Positions 17,631-26,221 of a stretch of DNA of 64,000 nucleotides are shown here, piece after piece. Position numbers and translations under genes: made by a program. Each line of letters begins with the position of its first letter. The first letter of the stretch is position 1. The DNA is from Nocardioides limicola (GTDB taxonomy: Bacteria; Actinomycetota; Actinomycetes; Propionibacteriales; Nocardioidaceae). The notes below the pieces were generated by a model. That model had not been told where the DNA came from and did not search any database. It saw nothing but the letters and a program-made list of their open reading frames with translations. The stretch lies in NCBI RefSeq assembly GCF_016827675.1, contig NZ_JAERJA010000010.1, positions 1-64,000 on the forward strand. Reading direction: 5' to 3'.

Positions 17631-18413
17631 GTGTTGATGGTCAACGGACTCAAGGTCACCTACGCAGGCGTCGCCGAGGGGCTGCGCGGCGTGGACCTCA
17701 CGGTCGAGGAAGGCCAACTGGTCACCGTCCTGGGCAGCAACGGCGCCGGCAAGACGACGTTGCTGCGGGCCATCTCCAACGTGCTCAACGCCTTCAACGG
17801 CGTTGTCACTGCCGGTGCGATCGACTGGGACGGACTCAACCTGGTCCGGACCCGGGCCGACCGGATCGTCAGTCGGGGCCTCATCCAGGCCCCCGAAGGT
17901 CGAGGGATCTTCGGGGGCCTGACGGTGGAGGAGAACCTCAGAGTGGGTGGCTTCCTGAGGTCGCGCGCAGAGCAGCGGCACCAGCAGAAGCGTGTCCTGG
18001 ACCTGTTCCCGGACCTTTCCGACCGACTCCGTCAGCATGCCGGCCTGCTCTCGGGGGGTCAGCAGCAGATGCTCGCCATCGGTCGGGCGCTGATGGCCGA
18101 CCCCAAGCTCCTGTTGCTCGACGAGCCGTCGCTGGGGCTTGCTCCCAAACTCGTCGACGACGTCGCCGCCGTGGTGCAGCAGATCAACCAGGCAGGCACC
18201 ACCGTCGTCCTGGTGGAGCAGAACGCCTCGATGGCCCTGAGCATGGCGGACTACGCCTACGTCCTGGAGAACGGTCGGGTGAGCCTGCACGGGCCCGGTG
18301 CCGAGCTGCGCGACAGCGACGAGGTCCGTCGTCTCTACCTAGGACAGGGAAGCGATGACGAGCCCGACGAAGACACCGACCCCGTGTTCGTCGGCAACAA
18401 GGAGCAGTCATGA
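17631..18413 (+). CDS. livF: ABC transporter ATP-binding protein (LivF type)
   Basis: The 260-residue ATPase has Walker A GSNGAGKT at 35-42, the LivF feature EGRGIFGGLTVEENL, the signature LSGGQQQMLAIGRALM near 140 and Walker B LLLLDEPSLGLAP. An acidic C-terminal tail (DDEPDEDTDP) follows the domain. GTG 17631 lies seven bases after AGGAG. Its stop overlaps the ATG of the LivG gene. It energises import together with LivG. Confidence 0.92.
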   Translation: MLMVNGLKVTYAGVAEGLRGVDLTVEEGQLVTVLGSNGAGKTTLLRAISNVLNAFNGVVTAGAIDWDGLNLVRTRADRIVSRGLIQAPEGRGIFGGLTVEENLRVGGFLRSRAEQRHQQKRVLDLFPDLSDRLRQHAGLLSGGQQQMLAIGRALMADPKLLLLDEPSLGLAPKLVDDVAAVVQQINQAGTTVVLVEQNASMALSMADYAYVLENGRVSLHGPGAELRDSDEVRRLYLGQGSDDEPDEDTDPVFVGNKEQS

Positions 18414-19231
18414 ACGACGTGAGCATGAGCCCTGACCGGCCGGCGCTGGCACTCCAGCTCCACGATGTCGACGTCACCTTCGGCGGCGTCCGGGCCCTGC
18501 AGAGCGTGTCCCTCGACGTACACGTCGGCGGCATCCACGCGGTGATCGGCCCCAACGGCGCCGGCAAGACCACGTTCTTCAATGCCGTCTCCGGCATGGT
18601 GCGGATCTCAGGCGGCGAGGTGCTGCTCAACGGAGAACGGATCGACGGCTGGGCCGCCAACCGGATCGCCGCCGCCGGGATGGCCCGGACCTTCCAGAAC
18701 CTGGCTGTCTTCAGCAACCTCACGGTCCGCCAGAACCTCCTTCTGGGCCGGCACGTCCAGACAAGGGCCGGCTGGTTCAGCGCCGGGATGGCGCTCCCGT
18801 CGGCCAGGCGAGAGGCCGCCCGACAGATCGAGCACGTGGAGAGGGTGGCGCACCTGGTCGACCTGGGTCACCTGCTCGACTCCGGAGGAGGGGACCTCTC
18901 CTACGGAGACCGCAAGCGGGTCGAGATCGGGCGCGCGCTGTGTATGGAGCCGAGCGTGCTGCTGCTCGACGAGCCGGTGGCCGGGATGAACTCGACCGAG
19001 ACCTCGCGGATGGCGAAGCTGATGCGCACCATCCGCGACGAGATGGACATCACGGTCCTCCTGGTGGAGCACGACATGGGCATGGTGATGCGGCTGGCCG
19101 ACCATGTCACGGTCCTGGACTTCGGTCGGGTCGTTGCCTCCGGCCCGCCGGCAGCGGTGCAGGAGGACCCGAAGGTGATCGAGGCCTACCTCGGAGTCAA
19201 GGGCGCCAGCGACCTGCTGGCCGGGCACTGA
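18410..19231 (+). CDS. livG: ABC transporter ATP-binding protein (LivG type)
   Basis: The 273-residue ATPase has Walker A GPNGAGKT at 47-54, the LivG feature GMARTFQNLAVFSNLTVRQN, a signature variant LSYGDRKRVEIGRAL, and Walker B LLLDEPVAGMN followed by LLVEHDMGMVM. It is the last gene of the importer operon, overlaps livF by four bases, and is followed by a strong inverted repeat that should end transcription. Confidence 0.92.
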   Translation: MNDVSMSPDRPALALQLHDVDVTFGGVRALQSVSLDVHVGGIHAVIGPNGAGKTTFFNAVSGMVRISGGEVLLNGERIDGWAANRIAAAGMARTFQNLAVFSNLTVRQNLLLGRHVQTRAGWFSAGMALPSARREAARQIEHVERVAHLVDLGHLLDSGGGDLSYGDRKRVEIGRALCMEPSVLLLDEPVAGMNSTETSRMAKLMRTIRDEMDITVLLVEHDMGMVMRLADHVTVLDFGRVVASGPPAAVQEDPKVIEAYLGVKGASDLLAGH

Positions 19232-19240
19232 CTCACACAC

Positions 19241-19274
19241 AAGGAGGCGGGAGCCCTCGGGCTCCCGCCTCCTT
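19241..19274. terminator. Bidirectional terminator hairpin between livG and the SDR gene
   Basis: A perfect 15-bp stem, AAGGAGGCGGGAGCC (19241-19255) and its complement (19260-19274), encloses the loop CTCG. The A-A and T-T ends make it usable in both directions between the convergent livG and SDR genes. Confidence 0.85.
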
Positions 19275-19300
19275 GACGTGTGCGGTGAGGTCGGCTGCCG

Positions 19301-20077
19301 TCAGGCGCAGTAGCCGCCGTCGACGGCGATCGCCTGTCCGCTGACGTAGCTGGCCCTGTCGGAGGCCAGGAAGGCGACGACCTCCGCGATCTCGTGCGAG
19401 AGACCGAAGCGCTGCAGCGGAGTGAGGCGCATGGTGATCTCGATGGACGCCGGGTCGAAGTTGCCGGTCTCGATCAGGGCGATGCCCATGGCATCCTCGA
19501 CCACGCCGGGCGCCACCGAGTTGGCCCGGATGCCGAACTTGCCCTCCTCGCGGGCGATGCCGCGCACGATGACCTCGATGCCGCCCTTCGGGGCGCCGGA
19601 GAGGATGTCCTTCACCGGGAACCGCTGCACGGCCACGCTTGTCACCGCGGTGATGGAACCCGCCGTACGCCGCAGCGCCGGCAGCGTGGCATGCACGACG
19701 TTGAAGAAGGCGTTGAGCTCAGCGTCGACGTGCGAGGTGAACTTCTTCGGCTCGATGTTGCTGATGTAGATCTGATCGACGAACGGGCCGCTGGCGTGCA
19801 CGACCGTCTTGACGTCGCCGAACTCGGTCGTGACCTGTGCGATGAGGTCGATCACCGCGTCCACGTCGGTGAGGTCGAGTTGCACCGCCCGCGCGGTGGC
19901 GCCGGCCTCCTGCAGCTCGGCCACGAGCTCCTCGGCCTTGGTGACGTTGGAGTGGTAGGTGAAGACGACGTCATGGCCGTCGCGGGCCAGGGCCCGACAG
20001 GAGGCGGCGCCGATGCCGCCGGTGCCTCCGGTCACGAACGCCACGGGTCGGCTGCTCTCGGCAGGTGAGGTGGTCAC
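19301..20077 (-). CDS. SDR-family protein with Tyr-to-Ser active-site change
   Basis: The 258-residue Rossmann protein has TGGTGGIGAASCRAL near residue 17, VVHASGP in place of NNAG, and the C-terminal SYVSGQAIAVDGGY typical of FabG-like SDRs. The catalytic serine (Ser147) and lysine (Lys164) are present, but the usual YxxxK reads SGAPK, so Ser160 replaces the tyrosine. No other tyrosine sits at the FabI-like YxxxxxxK spacing. The protein may therefore be a non-reductive member or use another base. It is the last gene of the minus-strand group 23530-19301. Confidence 0.8.
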   Translation of the reverse strand: MTTSPAESSRPVAFVTGGTGGIGAASCRALARDGHDVVFTYHSNVTKAEELVAELQEAGATARAVQLDLTDVDAVIDLIAQVTTEFGDVKTVVHASGPFVDQIYISNIEPKKFTSHVDAELNAFFNVVHATLPALRRTAGSITAVTSVAVQRFPVKDILSGAPKGGIEVIVRGIAREEGKFGIRANSVAPGVVEDAMGIALIETGNFDPASIEITMRLTPLQRFGLSHEIAEVVAFLASDRASYVSGQAIAVDGGYCA

Positions 20078-20110
20078 AGGTGTGTCCTTTCGGGGGGTGT
20101 GCTGGGGAGC

Positions 20111-20128
20111 GGGGGGGGGGGGGGGGGG
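20111..20128. repeat. Run of 18 G
   Basis: An uninterrupted poly-G run (poly-C on the coding strand) lies in the 51-bp gap between the stop of the acyl-CoA dehydrogenase gene and the SDR start. It is prone to slippage and also to assembly error. Confidence 0.9.
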
Positions 20129-21286
20129 TCACAGGGAGCGGGCGATCAGGACCTTCATGATTTCGTTGGTCCCGCCGTAGATCTTCTGCACGCGGGCACC
20201 CGCGTAGAGCTGGGCGATGGGGTACTCGGTGATGTACCCGTAGCCGCCGAACAGCTGGAGACAACGGTCGATCACGGTGCACTGCATGTCGGTGGACCAG
20301 TACTTCAGCCGGGAGACCGTGACCGCATCCAGACGGCCGGCCAGATGCAGCTCCATGCAGTGATCCAGGAAGGTGCGGGCCACCAGGACATCGGTCGAGC
20401 ACTCGGCCAGGACGAACTGCGTGTTCTGATAGTCGAGGACCTGCTTGCCGAAGGCAGTGCGCTCCTTGACGTAGCGCACCGTCTCCTCGACGGCGGTCTC
20501 CGCGTAGGCCACGGCGCCGATGCCGATCACCAGCCGCTCTTGCGCGAGCTGCTGCATCATCTGGTAGAAGCCCTGCCCCTCCTCGTTGCCGAGCAGGTTG
20601 GCGACGGGCACCCTCATGTCCGTGAAGGACAGTTCCCGTGTGTCCTGGCCGTGCTGGCCGATCTTCTTCAACACCCGGCCGCGCGCGAACCCCTCCGCCC
20701 CGGTCACCTCGGTGACCAGCAGCGAGATGCCGGTGGCGCCTTCGCCGCCGGTCCGCGCCACCAGGAGCACCAGGTCGGCATGCCCACCGTTGGTGATGAA
20801 CGTCTTGGTCCCGTTCACCACGTAGTGGTCGCCGTCGCGACGCGCGGTGGTCCGGACGGCCTGCAGGTCAGAACCGGTGCCGGGCTCGGTCATCGCCAGC
20901 GCCGCGACCAGGTCACCGGAGGCCATCGGCGGCAGCCAGCGCTGCTTCTGCTCCTCGGTCCCGAAGCTGTGGATGTAGTGGGCGACGATCGCCGAGTGGA
21001 TGCCGAGGCCCAACGCGTCGTCGCCGGAGCGGCACTGCTCCCAGAGCACGGCGGCCTCGTGGGCGAACGTGCCGCCGCCACCGCCGTACTCCTCGGGAAT
21101 GCTGGCCAGCAACAGTCCGGCCTCGCCCGCCTTCGTCCAGGTCGCCCGGTCCACCTGGTGCTGTTCGGCGAACCGCTCCCGGTGCGGGGTGACCTCCTTG
21201 GCGAAGAACACGCGTGCCAGATCAGCGGTGTCGGCGACGTCGGCGTCGCGCATCCACGGGGAGACGTAGGGCTCGGGGGACTGCAT
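20129..21286 (-). CDS. Acyl-CoA dehydrogenase
   Basis: This 385-residue ACAD has ALAMTEPGTGSDLQAV, FITNGGHADLVLLVART and the C-terminal GGYGYITEYPIAQLYAGARVQKIYGGTNEI. The MCAD-type Glu position is Gly (IYGGTNEI), while ERLVIG carries the Glu-Arg pair used as base position by isovaleryl- and long-chain-type enzymes. ATG 21286 lies 43 bp downstream of the TetR stop on the same strand. It probably oxidises a short or branched acyl-CoA of the pathway. The stop is directly followed by the poly-G run. Confidence 0.88.
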   Translation of the reverse strand: MQSPEPYVSPWMRDADVADTADLARVFFAKEVTPHRERFAEQHQVDRATWTKAGEAGLLLASIPEEYGGGGGTFAHEAAVLWEQCRSGDDALGLGIHSAIVAHYIHSFGTEEQKQRWLPPMASGDLVAALAMTEPGTGSDLQAVRTTARRDGDHYVVNGTKTFITNGGHADLVLLVARTGGEGATGISLLVTEVTGAEGFARGRVLKKIGQHGQDTRELSFTDMRVPVANLLGNEEGQGFYQMMQQLAQERLVIGIGAVAYAETAVEETVRYVKERTAFGKQVLDYQNTQFVLAECSTDVLVARTFLDHCMELHLAGRLDAVTVSRLKYWSTDMQCTVIDRCLQLFGGYGYITEYPIAQLYAGARVQKIYGGTNEIMKVLIARSL

Positions 21287-21329
21287 GGATCTCTCCGTCG
21301 GGGGTCGAGTGCGGCGATGGGGGAGCGGG

Positions 21330-21941
21330 TCAGCCTGGGATGCCGACGGACCGGCACCAGATGCGGGCCATCGTCGTGATGGCGATGTCCTCGTCCAGGG
21401 GCTCCTTCAGCACATACCTGGCGAAGGCGACATCGGCGACCATCCCGCCGAGCGCCTCGGCGGCGTGCCGGGGATCGAGGGCGCCCTCGCCGGTCCCGCG
21501 AGACTGCCACGACTCGATGGTGGCCTCGATGCGGTCGATGTAGCGCTTGCGGATCCGACGGCGGTAGGCCATGAAGTCGGGGTTGCTGGCCACCACCTGC
21601 TCGAGCACCCGGTGCATGCTGGCGTTGTCTCGGTAGGTGTGCATGAAGCGGGCGATCGTCTCTTCGAGCTGCTGGGCCGGCGTCGTATCCGGGGTGACCG
21701 GCTTCGAGGAGGCGGCGAAGGAGACCTCGACGAGCTCGTCGATCAAGGCCTTGAGGACGTCGTCCTTGGACGTGAAGTAGGTGTAGAAGGTGCCGTGCGA
21801 GACCCCGGCCTCCTGGGCGATGTCGGCCACCCGCACCTGGTAGTAGCTCTCTCGCTCGAACACGGCCTGACCAGCGCGCAGCACCTGCTCGCGCCGGGCC
21901 CAGCCCCGCGACGTACGCGGTTGACGCACCTCGGTGGTCAT
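21330..21941 (-). CDS. TetR-family regulator of the ligase operon
   Basis: The 203-residue protein has the TetR HTH at about residues 15-60 (VADIAQEAGVSHGTFYTYF) followed by a helical ligand-binding domain with RRRIRKRYIDRIEATIESW. ATG 21941 gives the normal N-terminus, 11 bp after the acyl-CoA ligase stop, so it is in an operon with that gene. The palindrome at 23605-23626 in front of the ligase is the obvious candidate for its operator, giving autoregulation. Acyl-CoA or free acid ligands are typical for such regulators; this is inference. Confidence 0.87.
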   Translation of the reverse strand: MTTEVRQPRTSRGWARREQVLRAGQAVFERESYYQVRVADIAQEAGVSHGTFYTYFTSKDDVLKALIDELVEVSFAASSKPVTPDTTPAQQLEETIARFMHTYRDNASMHRVLEQVVASNPDFMAYRRRIRKRYIDRIEATIESWQSRGTGEGALDPRHAAEALGGMVADVAFARYVLKEPLDEDIAITTMARIWCRSVGIPG

Positions 21942-21952
21942 GTCGGAACCCC

Positions 21953-23530
21953 TCAGACCGAGACGGAAGGCGCGACGGCCTCCGCCTCGACTCGCAGGAC
22001 GCGCCGCAGCAACTTGCCCGACGGATTGCGAGGCAGGGACTCCACGACCTCGACCGAGGTCGGGCACTTGTAGTGGGCCAGGTTGGCGCGCGCATGGTCG
22101 ATCACCGCCTGCGGCTCCAACGTGGCACCAGCCTTGGTGATGACGTAGGCGCGCGGGGTCTCGCCCCACTTCTCGTGCGGCACGCCGACGACGGCAACCT
22201 CAGCCACGTCCGGGTGGGAGGCGATCACGCCCTCCACTTCGGTGGGGAAGATGTTCTCGCCCCCGGAGACGATCATGTCCCCGACCCGGTCGCGCAGGAA
22301 CAGGAAGCCTCCCTCGTCCTGCCATCCCAGGTCGTTGGTGCGCATGTAGCCGTCGTCGGTGAACACCGCGGCGGTCTGCTCGGGCAGCTTGTAGTAACCG
22401 AGCATGTTGCCGACGTACTTCACCCAGACCTCGCCGGTCTCTCCCGGCTGCACCGGCTCGCGGGTGAGGGGATCGAGCAGCTTCATGCTGAGGGCAGTGA
22501 TCGGGCGCCCGGCGGACTGGAGGCGTTCGGGGTGCTCGGTGTCGTGGTGGGCGGCGTCGTCGAGCAGGGTGATCGTGCCCCAGGTCTCGGTCATGCCGTA
22601 GATCTGGACCATGGTGGTGTGCGGCAGCAGCTGGAGGAACTCGCGCAGCACCGTCTGGGTGATGGGGGAGGCGCCGTAGGAGACCAGTTTGAGGGTGGAG
22701 AGGTCGGCGGTGCGGGCGTCCGGGTGGGCGCAGATGCCCTGGATCATCACCGGGGCGACCACCATCGAGGTGACCCGGAACCGCTCGATGGCTTCGAGGA
22801 TGGAGCCGCCCGAGACCTCGTTCTGCGCCACGATGGAACCGCCCGTGTGCAGGGCTCCGGTGGCGGCGCCGATCCCACCGACATGGAACCAGGGCAGCAC
22901 CGGCATCAGGACGGCGTCCTGGCCGAGCTGCCAGATCTCGTCGAGCAGGGCGACGGTCGCGCGCAGCCCGGCACAGCCGAGCATCACGCCCTTGGGGGTG
23001 CCGCTGGTGCCGGAGGTGTAGAGCTGGGCGACGACGTCGGCGTCCTCAAGCGTCGCGAACTGGTGCGGGGCCAGCGGGGTCGCGGCGGACCTCCAGCTCT
23101 GCCAGGTGAGTTCGGTGCTGGTGGCTCCGTCGCCGATGATGACGACGTGCTGCACCCGCGGGCTGGCGGCCAGGGCGTCGCGGGCCAGCTCGAGGAGCAC
23201 GGACTGGACGACCACGACGGTGGCGTCCATGTGGTCGATGAGCGCGGCGATCTCGCGGGCGCTGAGCCGCCAGTTGATCGGCACGGTGACGGCCCCGAGC
23301 ATGCCTGCGGCCGTGGTGAGCTCGATCTGCTCGATGGAGTTCTTGCCCAGGTAGGTGACCCGGTGTCCCTTCTCGACACCCAGGGTGGCCAGCGCGCCGG
23401 CGACCTGGCGGGCGTTGTCGCGGACTTCGGCGTACGTCGCCTGGCGAGCGGTCTCGATGACGGCGACCGCCTCGGGTGTGCGCTCGGCCCAGGCTTCGAT
23501 ACCTGCAACGAGGGTGTGGTTGGACGGCAC
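21953..23530 (-). CDS. Acyl-CoA synthetase (AMP-binding)
   Basis: The 525-residue adenylate-forming enzyme has the P-loop YTSGTSGTPKGVML, the adenylate motif IYGMTETWG, the hinge DRVGDMIVSGGENIFPTEVE and the catalytic lysine in PRNPSGKLLRR. GTG 23530 follows AAGGAG by five bases. It is the second ligase in the window and the first gene of a minus-strand operon that also encodes a TetR regulator and an acyl-CoA dehydrogenase. It may activate a different acid, or a degradation product re-entering the pathway. Confidence 0.9.
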   Translation of the reverse strand: MPSNHTLVAGIEAWAERTPEAVAVIETARQATYAEVRDNARQVAGALATLGVEKGHRVTYLGKNSIEQIELTTAAGMLGAVTVPINWRLSAREIAALIDHMDATVVVVQSVLLELARDALAASPRVQHVVIIGDGATSTELTWQSWRSAATPLAPHQFATLEDADVVAQLYTSGTSGTPKGVMLGCAGLRATVALLDEIWQLGQDAVLMPVLPWFHVGGIGAATGALHTGGSIVAQNEVSGGSILEAIERFRVTSMVVAPVMIQGICAHPDARTADLSTLKLVSYGASPITQTVLREFLQLLPHTTMVQIYGMTETWGTITLLDDAAHHDTEHPERLQSAGRPITALSMKLLDPLTREPVQPGETGEVWVKYVGNMLGYYKLPEQTAAVFTDDGYMRTNDLGWQDEGGFLFLRDRVGDMIVSGGENIFPTEVEGVIASHPDVAEVAVVGVPHEKWGETPRAYVITKAGATLEPQAVIDHARANLAHYKCPTSVEVVESLPRNPSGKLLRRVLRVEAEAVAPSVSV

Positions 23531-23604
23531 CTGGACTCCTTCGGGAAGGTGGATCGGGAGGGGACGTGGATACCCGGGACTGACGACACGCTAGACCGAA
23601 CTTG

Positions 23605-23626
23605 AACTTGATGTCAATATCAAGTT
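23605..23626. promoter_or_regulatory. Palindromic operator upstream of the acyl-CoA ligase
   Basis: AACTTGAT and ATCAAGTT form a perfect 8-bp inverted repeat separated by GTCAAT. A minus-strand TTGACA (23617-23612) sits inside it as a likely -35 box, so binding would block the ligase promoter. It is unlike the TCAAC-N6-GTTGA family. Confidence 0.65.
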
Positions 23627-23702
23627 TGGGGTCAGATCGGTGCCTTCGGGTGCCCGCCGGAGTGGTGTTCCGGCGGACACCCGCGCCGCAGTGGCGAACG
23701 TT

Positions 23703-24920
23703 TCAGGACAGGCGCTCGATGACCATGGCCATGCCCTGACCGCCGCCGACGCACATCGTCTCCAGGCCGAACTGCTTGTCCTTGACCTGGAGGCCGTTGA
23801 CCAGCGTGGACGCGATGCGGGCGCCAGTCATGCCGAACGGGTGGCCCACGGCGATGGCGCCTCCGTGCACGTTGAGCCGGTCGAAGTCCAGTCCGAGCTC
23901 GCGGCCCGAGGCGATCACCTGGGCGGCGAATGCCTCGTTGATCTCGAACAGGTCGATGTCGTCCACCCCGAGTCCGGCGCGGGCCAGCGCTCGACGCGAG
24001 GCCTCCACCGGACCCAGCCCCATGATCTCGGGGGCGAGGCCGCTGACCGCCGTGGAGACGATGCGGGCCAGCGGGGTGAGGCCGAGCTCACGCGCCTTGG
24101 TGTCGGACATGATCACCAGGGCGGCGGCACCGTCGTTGAGGGGGCAGGCGTTGCCTGCGGTCACGGTGCCGTCGGGGCGGAACGCCGGGCTCAGCGCGCC
24201 CACGGACTCCATGGTGACGCCCGCCCGTGGGCTGTCGTCGCGGTCGGCGACCTGGCCGTTCGGCAGCTGCACCGGCAACAGGTCGCGATCCCAGAAACCC
24301 TCGGCCTGCGCCTGGTTGGTCAGGTTCTGGCTGCGTACGGCGAACGCGTCCTGGTCGGCGCGGCTGACGCCGTGCAGCTCCGCGACGTTCTCCGCGGTCA
24401 GCCCCATGGAGATGTACACGTCGGGCAGGTCGCCTGCGTCCCGGGGGTCGCTCCACGCGCCGCCGGTCGCGACCCGGTCAGCGGTGCGCTTCGCCGCCTC
24501 GGCGAAGATCGGGTTCTCGGTGTCGGGCAGGTTGTCGCTGTGACCCTTGGTCGAGCGGCTCACGGCCTCGACCCCGGCCGAGATAAACACATCTCCTTCG
24601 CCGGCCTTGATGGCGTGCAGCGCCATCCGAGTGGATTGGAGGCTGGAGGAGCAGTAGCGGTTGACCGTGGTGCCGGGGAGGTGGTCCATGTCCATCAGCA
24701 CCGAGACGATCCTGGCCATGTTGAAGCCGGACTCCCCGCCCGGGAGGCCACATCCGAGGATGAGGTCCTCGATGTCGGTGGGGTCGAGCGAGGGCACCTG
24801 GGCGAGGGCCGCTTGGATCGCGACGGCCGCCAGTTCGTCGGCCCTCATCTCAGCGAGCGAGCCCTTGAAGGCACGTCCGATCGGTGTGCGGGCGGTGGAG
24901 ACGATGACTGCTTCAGGCAT
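23703..24920 (-). CDS. Acetyl-CoA acyltransferase (thiolase II type)
   Basis: The 405-residue classical thiolase has the nucleophilic Cys in VNRYCSSSLQSTRMALHAI, the histidine in GGAIAVGHPFGMTGAR and the second Cys in CVGGGQGMAMV. It should perform thiolytic cleavage of 3-ketoacyl-CoA, in contrast to the cysteine-less Ltp-like protein at 6353. ATG 24920 starts the conserved PEAVIVSTARTPIG. It is monocistronic, with operator E 68 bp upstream, so it belongs to the same regulon as the 3003 operon and the transporter. Confidence 0.92.
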   Translation of the reverse strand: MPEAVIVSTARTPIGRAFKGSLAEMRADELAAVAIQAALAQVPSLDPTDIEDLILGCGLPGGESGFNMARIVSVLMDMDHLPGTTVNRYCSSSLQSTRMALHAIKAGEGDVFISAGVEAVSRSTKGHSDNLPDTENPIFAEAAKRTADRVATGGAWSDPRDAGDLPDVYISMGLTAENVAELHGVSRADQDAFAVRSQNLTNQAQAEGFWDRDLLPVQLPNGQVADRDDSPRAGVTMESVGALSPAFRPDGTVTAGNACPLNDGAAALVIMSDTKARELGLTPLARIVSTAVSGLAPEIMGLGPVEASRRALARAGLGVDDIDLFEINEAFAAQVIASGRELGLDFDRLNVHGGAIAVGHPFGMTGARIASTLVNGLQVKDKQFGLETMCVGGGQGMAMVIERLS

Positions 24921-24987
24921 GGAGGATCCTCGGGTTTCGGTGAAGGGGCTCTGGCGGGCACATTCTGGACACGCCATCCGGTTCTAG

Positions 24988-25003
24988 TCAACACTAGCGT
25001 TGA
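24988..25003. promoter_or_regulatory. TCAAC-N6-GTTGA operator, site E
   Basis: TCAACACTAGCGTTGA differs from site B by one base. On the minus strand its end is part of TTGACT, a likely -35 box for the thiolase gene. Confidence 0.7.
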
Positions 25004-25059
25004 AAGAGGGGTGTGGAGTGTCGTCACCGCTGTCGTGCGGGCCAGCGGACACTGGGGGC

Positions 25060-25608
25060 ATGACGAACGCCCCGTTTCCGCAACTGAGCACCTCACGTTT
25101 GGGCCTCCGCCGGTTCCGTGAGTCCGACGCCGAGGCCTTCGCCCGCTACAGGTCCGACCCAGCCGTGGCCCGCTACCAGAGTTGGGAGGCGCCGTACCCG
25201 CTTGAGGAAGCGAGCCGTTTCGTCTCGGCGATGGCGACACAACCCGCCGACGTACCCGGGGAGTGGCTGCAGATCGCGGTGACCCTGGAGGATGCGCTCA
25301 TCGGTGACTGTGCCTTCGTGGCTCAGGCGCACGAACCGAGGACCGCCGAGATCGGGTTCACCATCGCTCCGGAGCACCAGGGGCGCGGCTACGCAGGCGA
25401 GGCCGTCACGTCGCTTCTGGGGTACCTGTTCGACCAGCTCGGCAAGCATCGGGTGACCGCCTCCTGCGGTCCCCGCAACGCGCCCTCGGTCAAGGTGCTC
25501 GAGTCCGTGGGGATGCGCCGCGAGGGGCACCTGGTGGAGAGCACGTGGGCGAAGGGTGAATGGACCGACGACCTGATCTTCGCCGTCCTCGGACGCGAGG
25601 TGAGTTAG
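25060..25608 (+). CDS. GNAT-family N-acetyltransferase (RimJ/RimL type)
   Basis: The 182-residue protein has the GNAT acetyl-CoA loop APEHQGRGYAGEAV near residue 109 and the later ASCGPRNAPSVKVLESVGMRREG strand-helix typical of the RimJ/RimL (Acetyltransf_3) branch. Substrates in this group range from ribosomal protein N-termini to antibiotics and small amines; none can be chosen here. ATG 25060 starts the LSTSRLGLRRF block shortly after. It marks the end of the catabolic region and is transcribed away from the thiolase. Confidence 0.88.
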   Translation: MTNAPFPQLSTSRLGLRRFRESDAEAFARYRSDPAVARYQSWEAPYPLEEASRFVSAMATQPADVPGEWLQIAVTLEDALIGDCAFVAQAHEPRTAEIGFTIAPEHQGRGYAGEAVTSLLGYLFDQLGKHRVTASCGPRNAPSVKVLESVGMRREGHLVESTWAKGEWTDDLIFAVLGREVS

Positions 25609-25726
25609 CGCTCCGTGCTCGTGGCCTCGACGCCCGCATCGAGGATCGGCACTAGGAGCCCCCAAAGTCCCGTGTGTTCGATTTGTTCGTTTGCTACTCT
25701 GGATGTGCGCGCCAAGGAGGTTCGTC

Positions 25727-26218
25727 ATGACGCGATCTGCTGCTAGCACCGATGCCCGCACGTACGTTGCGAGCGATGCTGACGAGGAGCTCTACCGCAC
25801 CTTCGCCCGCGCGCTCGGGGCGGTTCCCGAGACGAGCAGTCATCGGCCCGCTCTTGTGGACGCGGCGGGCAACGAGGTGCCCATTCCACGAGAAATGCAC
25901 GACGTTCTACTTCAGGTGGCCCATGCCCTGACGGCGGGGATGGGCGTCAACGTCGCGCCACTCAACGCCATGCTCACCACCCAGGAGGCGGCCGACTACC
26001 TGGGCGTATCCCGTCCCACCGCGGTGCGGTTGCTGGATGCGGGCGAGATCCCGATGAGTCGGCCCGGTCGCCACCGGTACGTGCGCCTCGTGGACCTGAT
26101 CGACTACGCGGAGCGGACTCGTCAGACCCGTTCCGAGGCGCTGGATGACATGGCGCGAGAAGCGGAAGATGCTGGCCTGTACGGGGTTCTCGATGGGCCC
26201 CCACCACCGATGAGGTGA
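25727..26218 (+). CDS. HTH antitoxin of a PIN toxin-antitoxin pair
   Basis: This 163-residue protein has an excisionase/MerR-like HTH at about residues 82-130 (MLTTQEAADYLGVSRPTAVRLL, then MSRPGRHRYVRLVDLIDY) and an N-terminal segment of unknown role. A strong AAGGAGG lies six bases before ATG 25727. The PIN-domain gene starts four bases after its stop. HTH_17-type proteins paired with PIN nucleases are known type II antitoxins that also repress their own operon. Confidence 0.82.
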   Translation: MTRSAASTDARTYVASDADEELYRTFARALGAVPETSSHRPALVDAAGNEVPIPREMHDVLLQVAHALTAGMGVNVAPLNAMLTTQEAADYLGVSRPTAVRLLDAGEIPMSRPGRHRYVRLVDLIDYAERTRQTRSEALDDMAREAEDAGLYGVLDGPPPPMR

Positions 26219-26221
26219 TCG

